NCBI GenBank assembly: GCA_019913005.1
Contig: JAIOHL010000034.1
Location: 57,868 to 121,867, forward strand
Direction: 5' to 3'
DNA from: Anaerolineae bacterium
GTDB lineage: Bacteria; Chloroflexota; Anaerolineae; Aggregatilineales; J027
DNA length: 64,000 nt
Below are positions 8,700 to 15,971 of the stretch, piece by piece; the first letter of the stretch is position 1, and each line of letters begins with the position of its first letter. A program made the translations under genes and the position numbers. The notes below the pieces were generated by a model that was not told where the DNA came from, searched no databases, and was given only the letters and a program-made list of their open reading frames with translations.

Positions 8700-10704
8700 A
8701 TACCAAATTCTGGGACATTGTTTCATATTGGGTTGGCTGCTGCTGTTCCAACTGATACTCCTCGGTATCTTCCCAACGAGTTTTGACCCCATACGGACGT
8801 TCACCCTGATAATGGGCATATTTCCGATCCGCTGTACCATGAATGGCATAGCGCCCCAATAGGGTGCGGAAAGTATAGCCGGGGAAGGCGCGTAGAATGT
8901 CGACTTGGTGCATATGGGCATCCATCATCTGGCAGAGCTGCTCAATATCGGCTTTGTTCCAGTAATGACCCTGCCAATTATAGCGTGTTACCATTTGGGT
9001 GCTGGTGGAGCCATCCCGCCACTGCACGCAGATTTCCTTCTCATGCCGCGAGAGGCGCGTGATCTTGATATCCTCGGCAAATTCCTGAAAGATGTTACGC
9101 TTTTCAGCACGTGGAATCATATCCCAATTAGCCGCAATACGTTCTAGCGCGGGACGTGCGGTGGTTAAGGTACGCTGACGTTTTTTGTCGGAATGGAGCA
9201 GTTCGGCCTGCGCCTTGAGCAGTTCGATCCGACGGGTTGACGCTTCATACTGGGCTTGGGCACGGTAGATCATTTCATCGTTGGTCAGCTTGCCGAGCGT
9301 GGTAATGATGTTATCCTGTGCCAGCTTCTCCTGCCGGATTTCATTCTCGATGCGTCGAATTTCCTCAAAGTTGCCCTGCTGCGTATGGCTGATAGCCGCC
9401 TGCCACAACGCCTCATCCACGACGGTGGATTGTAGACGTTGCAAAAGCAGATCATCAATCACGGGATCGACCAGCTTGGCTCGGATATTCCAGATATTGG
9501 CGCGTCCACCCGGAATGTACAGGTTGTATTGGTAATTTTTGCTCCAAGCGTTCCAGACGGCTGCCAAGCGTCGATGCGGCATTCCCTCTATATCATCTGA
9601 GAACATCAACCCCGCATAGGTGGGATAAGGTTCAGTGCGGGTTTCTTGTGGCTGGCGGCGACGATCCCGAAAGGGGGCATAGGCTGGATTGGGTTCGCCG
9701 TAGAAATCGGTTTTGGAGAGGGCATTGTAGGCGAACATGAACAGGTCATGTTCTACTAACGGCTCATGATTATCCCATTCAACGATGGCTTGCTGATGGA
9801 CCCAATGACCGAGATAAGCGACATTGGTTAGGATGAAGCGCAGTCCACCGCGACTGGGGCAGAGCTTGCCTGTGTGTTGGGAGCGATGGTCAACCTGCAT
9901 CCGAAAGATAAATCCGTCTGGTAGCATGTCCTCGGAGAACTCAGGGAAGAAGGGTCCCTGTGCTTGGATATGTGTCCATGTGTATTCTTGGCTGCCATTA
10001 TATTCTTGGAACAGCTTGAAGTAGGCACGGACGCACTGGGCATAAGGCTCAAAAGGGACATAGTAGCGATAGGCCGGATTGCGCTCCCCATTCGGTAGCG
10101 TCTTACGGTCATCCACCATGTAGCCGGGGGCAATCTTGCGCCCGGCCCACATGCCACGCTCACTGCGCCAATGACGGCTTTTCACGAGGCGACCCCGCAC
10201 ATGATATTCCAGATAATCCGCCGCACGCTGGGCGTGTTCGCGGAACATCTGCATGTGAAAGCGACCCTGCATGGGGTGGGCAAAATCAAAAATCATCGTA
10301 GGGGTGAGTACCAGTATATTGTTGCGGCGGCAGACATCAATGAAGATGTTCGGCTCAATTTGGGTGACATCCCGAAAGAAGCGGTCTACATCCTGTGCCG
10401 CGACCAAGCCAATGTGTTGGTTCTCGATGAGGGTCATCACTTGGCTCATGCCCGGACGATCTTCCATTTTCTTGGTGCCGCTGACCCCTGCATCCATGTC
10501 AATCATAATGATGTTTTCCGGCGCCCAGCCCAGCCGCACTAGATGCTCAACCATATCGACGGTTTGCAGGGTGGTCGAGATATTGCCAACCTGCGCTTCC
10601 CCCGACTGCCGATAGTAGACCGCGCAGGGTTTGGCTTTGGGCAGTTCGGTCAGGCGATAGGGATCTTGGTGGTTTGTTTCCTCACGACGTTTATAGGTTC
10701 GCAT
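8671..10704 (-). CDS. large serine recombinase (integrase of the inserted element)
   Basis: 677 residues. The N-terminal resolvase domain has the catalytic serine in Y-Y-R-Q-S (Ser34), followed by D-x-D-A-G-V-S-G-T and D-R-F-F-R-D-V motifs. A recombinase domain follows (about residues 190-330), and a long charged coiled coil (about residues 455-520) precedes the C-terminal part. The zinc-ribbon region, usually held by two cysteine pairs, lacks them here. The enzyme should catalyse integration and excision between attP and attB. Its 3' end crosses attL: the last codons and the TAA stop (8671-8673) come from virB4 DNA. In the circular form the frame would instead continue about 38 codons into the right end of the element. 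Start chosen at the ATG at 10704. Confidence 0.93.
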   Translation of the reverse strand: MRTYKRREETNHQDPYRLTELPKAKPCAVYYRQSGEAQVGNISTTLQTVDMVEHLVRLGWAPENIIMIDMDAGVSGTKKMEDRPGMSQVMTLIENQHIGLVAAQDVDRFFRDVTQIEPNIFIDVCRRNNILVLTPTMIFDFAHPMQGRFHMQMFREHAQRAADYLEYHVRGRLVKSRHWRSERGMWAGRKIAPGYMVDDRKTLPNGERNPAYRYYVPFEPYAQCVRAYFKLFQEYNGSQEYTWTHIQAQGPFFPEFSEDMLPDGFIFRMQVDHRSQHTGKLCPSRGGLRFILTNVAYLGHWVHQQAIVEWDNHEPLVEHDLFMFAYNALSKTDFYGEPNPAYAPFRDRRRQPQETRTEPYPTYAGLMFSDDIEGMPHRRLAAVWNAWSKNYQYNLYIPGGRANIWNIRAKLVDPVIDDLLLQRLQSTVVDEALWQAAISHTQQGNFEEIRRIENEIRQEKLAQDNIITTLGKLTNDEMIYRAQAQYEASTRRIELLKAQAELLHSDKKRQRTLTTARPALERIAANWDMIPRAEKRNIFQEFAEDIKITRLSRHEKEICVQWRDGSTSTQMVTRYNWQGHYWNKADIEQLCQMMDAHMHQVDILRAFPGYTFRTLLGRYAIHGTADRKYAHYQGERPYGVKTRWEDTEEYQLEQQQPTQYETMSQNLVFSTSSDQSK
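8689..8695 (+). other. attL core of the inserted element
   Basis: AGATGTA at the junction between the virB4 5' part and the element. The element side continues into TAAATACCAAA (8697-8707). This is a near-perfect inverted match of the element side of the right junction, TTTGGTTTTTA (39642-39652), with one mismatch in eleven. On excision the two arms would flank the core symmetrically, as in attP sites of large serine recombinases. Confidence 0.85.
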
Positions 10705-10778
10705 GGGTCACTGTCCCTAGAATGCAAAAAGCCTTGCGGCGAATGAATGATAGGCACGGTCAAGGCGTAGGTGATACA

Positions 10779-10994
10779 CTATTCAGCTAGCCTCGCGGGT
10801 GTCTGTTCACTCGCTGGGTCAGGCAGGGCATCGTGTTCCACCACGGTGTCCTGTCGATCTCCATCAGTGTACTCGTTTTCATCCAGCAGGGCAAGCACCC
10901 GCGCTAGGGTTCGGCACAAAGACGACATATTAACCCCATCTTCGCTGTTTTTGGATTCGCTTCCCTCGTTCTGATTACCATTCGGACTGCCCAT
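10779..10994 (-). CDS. small acidic protein next to the integrase
   Basis: 71 residues, acidic and hydrophilic, with a Ser/Asn/Glu-rich N-terminus and a predicted helix in the middle. The ATG at 10994 has a GGGAGGG ribosome site seven bases upstream and overlaps the end of the RHH gene by about 20 bases, so both are probably co-transcribed with the integrase. Position and size would fit a directionality factor or regulator, but there is no motif to prove it. Confidence 0.5.
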   Translation of the reverse strand: MGSPNGNQNEGSESKNSEDGVNMSSLCRTLARVLALLDENEYTDGDRQDTVVEHDALPDPASEQTPARLAE

Positions 10995-11202
10995 TGGCTG
11001 GCCCTCCCGCTTGCACTTTGCGGTCGTAATACGCGACTGCTTGCAGCAGGAAATGGCGGGCAAGTTCGGAGGCAGTCACCCCCTGCAACTCTGCCAGTTT
11101 ATCTACGGCAGCACGTTCAGTCTCCGAAAGCCGCATATTCAGCGACTTCGTGCGGCGCGGCTCCCGTGTGGGGAGTGTGAGTGGATTGGTGGTGGTGGTC
11201 AT
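10975..11202 (-). CDS. ribbon-helix-helix DNA-binding protein, MobC/CopG-like
   Basis: 75 residues. A basic N-terminus with P-R-R-T-K leads into S-L-N-M-R-L-S, then E-T-E-R-A-A-V-D-K-L-A-E and a second helix. This is a typical ribbon-helix-helix pattern with a strand followed by two helices. Such proteins act as repressors or mobilisation accessory factors. It is the first gene of the leftward unit that ends with the integrase, so it could control integrase expression or serve as a recombination directionality factor. The divergent gap to the TPR gene (11203-11362) must hold its promoter. Confidence 0.7.
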   Translation of the reverse strand: MTTTTNPLTLPTREPRRTKSLNMRLSETERAAVDKLAELQGVTASELARHFLLQAVAYYDRKVQAGGPANGQSEW

Positions 11203-11362
11203 GCTATATTGCCTTTCTATCAGCTTGTTTTACGCTCTGTAAACGATGATAGGGGGCAAATTTCGGGGCGATGTTCGAAAAGCTGACATGAAAGGGCATT
11301 TCTAGCAACTTTTTGTCATACAATGATTCAAAGATCATCGTTCATGGGAGTAGATATAATCC

Positions 11363-13384
11363 TTGAAGCAGAGCAAGACACATCAACGGGTTATTCAAAC
11401 AAAAAGTGAAGATCAGTTCACCGAGTTCATTCATGAACTTGGGTGGGAAATTGATGCTCCTAAAAATGATTATGGTGAAGATTTTTGGATTCGTGTTTTT
11501 GATGAGGGAATTTCGACTGGCGATGCTTTTTATGTGCAGTTAAAGGGCACTGATAATATTGAACAATACTTATTGAAGACAGAAGTCACTTATAGTTATT
11601 CGGTTGACGTTGAAAAACTCAGTCAATGGTCTCGGAGTATAATCCCTGTCCTAATCGTCTTGTGGGATGTTGAAAAGCGTGCGGGTAATTGGGAGTATGT
11701 GCAGGCGTTCGTAGCTCAGCGTCTCAAAAATAACCCCAAATGGATAGATGATCATGACAAATATCGGCAGATACATATTCCATCACAAAACATCATTTCG
11801 ATAGAGGATAAAGAATCTTTCATTGAATCAGTAAAGCCTATACTGTTAAACCAGCGTAGTAGCCTCGAATTAGGAATGCGTCTTGCACATATTCTCGGAA
11901 AAATTCCAAGTTATGTTGTTAGCGCCTTGGGAGAAATGGAACGGATTTCTCTCTCTCCGCAAGCACAACATCAAGCACGACTCACAGCTATTGAAATAGC
12001 ACTAAATTTAACGCCGAGTGATGTTGATGCTTGGAAAGAGAAGGCTTCGATATACTATGATTTGCTTGACATGGAGCAAGCTATTTTTGCTATAAACAAG
12101 GCTTGGGAAATTGACAAAAGTAACCTAGAAATCATCTGGATGCGCGGGTCAATTTTTGTAGAATACGCAAATGCAAATCGTAAGGAACCCAAGCATTTGT
12201 ATCACGAAGCGATAACTTTATTTAACTCAGTCGCTGACCAAGCTGATCCAGCAATACTGCACTACAACCTTGGGAACGCATATGATGGTTTACGCGAATA
12301 CGAGAAAGCAATAGAAGAGTTTGATTTAGCGTTATCTTCAAAACCACCGGATGATCTCGCTGCACAGATTTGGAAAAACCGCGGTACATGCTTTTTTCAC
12401 CTCAACAATTATAGGGAAGAAATTAGATCATACCGCAAGGCTTTGAAACATAACCCGAATCTATGGGAGGCCTATGCTTCATGGGCAGCAACTCAGCTCC
12501 ATAACGAGAATTTTAAGGAAGCCCATAGATTGCTTCTTAAAGCATTCAAAGCTTATCCATATCTGGAGACACATGGCACACCACAAATTTACTCGCTCGC
12601 ATTCTCCCTATGGAAATTAGGGAAATATACAGAAGCATATCAGCGAGTATCCCAAGTATTGCAAAATCAACCTAATTACAAAGATGCCATCATCCTCAAA
12701 GCTGATATACTTTCCTACTTATGGAGAAATGATACAAAATATATAAATGATGCTATTGAGTTTTTCAATTCTATGCTACTTAATGAACCAACCAATATTT
12801 ATTTTAAGGGTGAACTCTACATGCTTTATGAGAAAAAAGGAGAAATACAAAAAGCCATTAGGGTATTGGAGGAAGCGACTAGAGAGGAGGATGTTCCAGT
12901 ACGCGCTTTATACGATTACGCCAAATTACTCAGTGGAAATGGAGAATATGAAAAAGCCATCGCTCAACTCGAGCGTGCCGTAAAAGTTAGCCAAGAGCAT
13001 CATATAGTTCATAATTTAGCAATCTACAAAGATAAAATTGGGGACTATAGAGAAGCAGTTCAATACTATAAGCTGGCGTTGATTGACACAACGCATCCCA
13101 TACCCATTTTGCAGAGCATCGGGGACTGTTATTTCAGGCTTAATGAATTTGAGAATTGTGTTCGGATAATGGTAAAGCTAATTCAGATCGATTGGATGGA
13201 TTCTACTTGGTGGGGAAACCTTAGATTTGCGCTTTTACAGTTAGGGTTAGCACCAGCAGCTATTGTGCTTAATGATATTGGGGAACGTCTGTTTCGCGGA
13301 GAAGCAGTTAGCGAAAATGAGATTAATAACGCAATCGACAAGCTATTTGATCTATTGCCATTTGAAAAGGAAGAAGCACATTGA
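11363..13384 (+). CDS. DUF4365-like N-terminal domain fused to TPR repeats
   Basis: 673 residues. The first 150 or so carry a DUF4365-like, nuclease-type fold: E-D-Q-F-T-E-F, then G-E-D-F-W-I-R-V-F, then F-Y-V-Q-L-K-G-T, with Asp and Gln-Leu-Lys in the positions of a PD-(D/E)xK active site. The rest is a long array of tetratricopeptide repeats (about residues 190-640) with the usual A-x-x-x-Y-x-x-A-I pattern. DUF4365 proteins are common in anti-phage islands; here the repeats may sense a ligand or partner. The gene is visibly richer in A+T than its neighbours, which points to separate acquisition. The start TTG 11363 has GGGAG (11346-11350) upstream; a TATAAT at 11355-11360 is very close to it. 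It stands alone. Confidence 0.75.
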   Translation: MKQSKTHQRVIQTKSEDQFTEFIHELGWEIDAPKNDYGEDFWIRVFDEGISTGDAFYVQLKGTDNIEQYLLKTEVTYSYSVDVEKLSQWSRSIIPVLIVLWDVEKRAGNWEYVQAFVAQRLKNNPKWIDDHDKYRQIHIPSQNIISIEDKESFIESVKPILLNQRSSLELGMRLAHILGKIPSYVVSALGEMERISLSPQAQHQARLTAIEIALNLTPSDVDAWKEKASIYYDLLDMEQAIFAINKAWEIDKSNLEIIWMRGSIFVEYANANRKEPKHLYHEAITLFNSVADQADPAILHYNLGNAYDGLREYEKAIEEFDLALSSKPPDDLAAQIWKNRGTCFFHLNNYREEIRSYRKALKHNPNLWEAYASWAATQLHNENFKEAHRLLLKAFKAYPYLETHGTPQIYSLAFSLWKLGKYTEAYQRVSQVLQNQPNYKDAIILKADILSYLWRNDTKYINDAIEFFNSMLLNEPTNIYFKGELYMLYEKKGEIQKAIRVLEEATREEDVPVRALYDYAKLLSGNGEYEKAIAQLERAVKVSQEHHIVHNLAIYKDKIGDYREAVQYYKLALIDTTHPIPILQSIGDCYFRLNEFENCVRIMVKLIQIDWMDSTWWGNLRFALLQLGLAPAAIVLNDIGERLFRGEAVSENEINNAIDKLFDLLPFEKEEAH

Positions 13385-13419
13385 TACATTTTTACCAGTA
13401 TCAATGTGCCATGCGGGAA

Positions 13420-13926
13420 TCAAAATAACCAATGCACCGATTTGCTAGTCGTGCCCATCACTTCTGGTGCTGGATGGTCCTCCCGCATTCGAGGATTGTA
13501 CCGTGACCAGCGATGGTCATGCTTAAATGCCATTTCACGGTCAGGTTCGGGTTTTTCGGTATGGGCATGGATGGAGAGCCGTTCGGTTTCATCCAGTAGG
13601 GGATTCTCACCACCCTGCCAATTGTGGTACTTCTTTGGGGTGAGGTCAATGAGGGGCAATGGATCAAGTTCGCCGCAATCCAGCAGATATTCCCCAATCG
13701 CGCGCATCAGCAGATAGCTCATGGAACGCTCAATGGCATAGGTAGCCAATTCCCGCCAGCAATCTTCTTCGCCGCGACGGATACACTCAGCGGCTTTCCG
13801 AATGAGCAGAAGGCAATAGGTCACATCGTTGACCGGCTTGCCCGATTCCGCATCCAACCACCAGATATGGCGGCTAACTGCATACTCCTCCCGGAGTAGT
13901 TCATGGATGATTTTTAAATTGCTCAT
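13420..13926 (-). CDS. hypothetical protein, 168 aa, coupled to a SLOG-like protein
   Basis: Soluble, mixed-charge protein of 168 residues with many Trp, Tyr and His and a helical middle section (I-R-R-G-E-E-D-C-W-R-E-L). No known motif. The start overlaps the stop of the upstream 316-aa gene by four bases (ATGA type), so the two are translated together and likely act together. Whether it belongs to element upkeep or to cargo is not clear. Confidence 0.6.
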   Translation of the reverse strand: MSNLKIIHELLREEYAVSRHIWWLDAESGKPVNDVTYCLLLIRKAAECIRRGEEDCWRELATYAIERSMSYLLMRAIGEYLLDCGELDPLPLIDLTPKKYHNWQGGENPLLDETERLSIHAHTEKPEPDREMAFKHDHRWSRYNPRMREDHPAPEVMGTTSKSVHWLF

Positions 13927-14873
13927 TGATACAACCCCCGATAAGCGGTGACTTTGCGTTTGTGATGCCAGAGGGCTTGACCCGATGAAATTGGTTTGCC
14001 GATCTGCTGGAGGACATCCTCTTGGCTCTCATATTGCCAGATGACTTGTGTGTACTGGTCGAGTAAGGCGCGAACTTGCTCACGCAATTCAGGATAGCTG
14101 ACATCACATTTTCTGGCGTAGGGAATCATTTCAAGATGCTTGCTCCAATGATGGATGATGAGTCGTTCGGGGCGATGGTTGTCGAGTTCAAGCAGAGCTT
14201 GATGCAGCATGTGCAAAAGGGCTTGATCGCGGCTGCTGATGTGAGGCAGAACAAACTCTCTACGACCCTCACCCGGCTGGACGATCTCACCAATCCTGCG
14301 CCAAGTCTCGATGCGGAAGTGGGCGACACAATGCCGTTCACCTCCTAAGCCCGGCACAAAACGGCTGTTCAGATAGATGTGTGCTGCACCGATAGTTGGC
14401 GAACTACGTAGTTCGGTTTCGCTGACCCATGCCTTTTGCTGGTGCTGAACGATCAGTTGTTCCCCTTGCACGCCGCGTTTCTGGCAGGCAAGATCGAAGG
14501 CAGTAAGCGTTGGCATCCCAAAACAATTGCCACGTGTTTTGCCTGCATGGAAAAACAGCATCTTATCGGCACGTTCTGCCAGCGCACGGAATCGTTGCCA
14601 AGATGGGGCTATGTAAGGCTGAACTTCCACTGCTTCGGATTGAACTTTGACGCGCCGGTTAATGAACCCTTGACTGCTGTTGCAGGCAAATTCATAGACC
14701 TGAAGCGGGAGATTATAGTCATCGCAGTGCCGGATAATGAGATTATCCACGCCCGGTTTGTTGGTGGTGAGTAGCGACTCACCACTATGCAGCAGGATGT
14801 CGATGTATTCCGGTAGAAAACGTTTGAGGGCAGCGCCCGGATACCGAGTGCCCGTTAGGTAAGTTACGGTCAT
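13923..14873 (-). CDS. SLOG/DUF2493-like nucleotide-binding protein (tentative)
   Basis: 316 residues. The N-terminus reads V-T-Y-L-T-G-T-R-Y-P-G, then L-L-H-S-G-E-S-L-L-T-T-N-K-P-G-V-D-N-L-I, then P-L-Q-V-Y-E-F. A strand with a glycine loop, a second strand giving a G-x-D motif, and a third strand is the order of the SLOG/DUF2493 (YspA-like) Rossmann fold, which binds nucleotide-derived ligands. R-A-D-K-M-L-F-F-H-A-G-K-T-R-G-N near residue 100 matches the later strand. The C-terminal 170 residues are unassigned. It forms an operon with the 168-aa protein. SLOG proteins often sense second messengers in defence, but this role is only inferred. Confidence 0.5.
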   Translation of the reverse strand: MTVTYLTGTRYPGAALKRFLPEYIDILLHSGESLLTTNKPGVDNLIIRHCDDYNLPLQVYEFACNSSQGFINRRVKVQSEAVEVQPYIAPSWQRFRALAERADKMLFFHAGKTRGNCFGMPTLTAFDLACQKRGVQGEQLIVQHQQKAWVSETELRSSPTIGAAHIYLNSRFVPGLGGERHCVAHFRIETWRRIGEIVQPGEGRREFVLPHISSRDQALLHMLHQALLELDNHRPERLIIHHWSKHLEMIPYARKCDVSYPELREQVRALLDQYTQVIWQYESQEDVLQQIGKPISSGQALWHHKRKVTAYRGLYQ

Positions 14874-14951
14874 GGTACAATAAACTCGCTTTCTAAAAGC
14901 TAAGGTGATGCCCGACTCGATGCTTGGTGGTATTAGTCGGGCATTGCCGAT

Positions 14952-15170
14952 CTAGGGTTTGGATGAATGGCGAAACTCTTGCACGGTGAGGACAACAGCG
15001 GTGGCAACGACACTGAGAGTCATTAGCCCCTGCAACTGCTCACAGAACATGGTGGAGATGGTTGATAGGAGCAAGGTCACTAATACGCCTATGGTGGGGA
15101 CAGCCAGTAGAACGGCCACGATAATGACAGACTGTTTCAGAGCAACCTTAAGCAGACGCTCGGATAGCAT
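14952..15170 (-). CDS. small two-span membrane protein
   Basis: 72 residues with two long hydrophobic helices (about residues 14-36 and 45-62) and a short basic C-terminus. No homologue recognised. It stands alone between the SLOG-like pair and a stretch without genes. Upstream (+ strand 15171-15190) a TAACTCCTTG gives a reasonable leftward ribosome site. It could be a holin-like or immunity-type peptide, but there is no evidence for either. Confidence 0.45.
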   Translation of the reverse strand: MLSERLLKVALKQSVIIVAVLLAVPTIGVLVTLLLSTISTMFCEQLQGLMTLSVVATAVVLTVQEFRHSSKP

Positions 15171-15971
15171 GGTTAAACTCCTTGTATCTATAGAATTGAA
15201 TGGAAATGGGAAACGACTGCCGCAATGGCACTGGCAATAAGGGGCTATTCATCGTGGGAAGGGTTGCCGACTCGATAGGGCTTCTGCCCCGACAGTGGGG
15301 GCGCTCGTCGCCTTGCTGGTCTCTTCAGCCCGTAGCTGGCAAACTTCCGTTGATGAGTTGTTAAGGTGCGCTTTCTGCATATCGCTCAGCACGACGCGCT
15401 GAGGGCAATGTCGTCGGAGACCTGCACGAGTTTTGTGGTGAGTGAAACGGCGCAAGCCAAGAACAAAACTCGTAGCAGCAGTCGCTTGCGACTGGACATG
15501 GCCCCGCGTCGTGCTAGATTTCAGGGTGAAAGCGCACGAAACTCATCAAGAGAAGTGAAGAATAGCGGATGTACTCCCCAGCTAGGAAACATACCATTCT
15601 TTATAAGTGTTATATCTTTAGAGCCTTTGGCTATATCTGGGCGGAGGGTAATGTTATGGTTATGCCAAAACCTTCGACTCTTGAGGTCTCGGATGTAGGG
15701 GTAAGGGTCTGCACCAGAGCTGCCACTGCATATGTTGATGTATCATTGTCCCTCGTGGGCCTTTAGTGTCGATATGCTTTTGGCAAGCGGTTTGGAGTTC
15801 GTCTATCTTCTCAAAAGTCAATGGCACAGGCTGGTGTGATAGGATATTTCCTTATTCGCTCTGTCAATAGTACGATTTCAGAACCTTTGAGACACGAAAG
15901 GGCACATTTGGCGCTCTGCTTTTGAGTCGGAACTGCTCCTAGCCAACCACGTATGCATCTAGGGATAATCT
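15171..15971. other. about 800 bp without a convincing gene
   Basis: Several short frames cross this stretch, the longest 110 codons, but none has a ribosome site, a plausible protein composition or a family resemblance. It may hold the decayed remains of a gene and the region downstream of the TIR-WD40 gene, which ends at 15972. No clear terminator hairpin or repeat was seen. Confidence 0.5.

Noticed and set aside
15366..15698. 110-codon frame in the gene-poor stretch
   Set aside because: No ribosome site, atypical composition and no recognisable domain.
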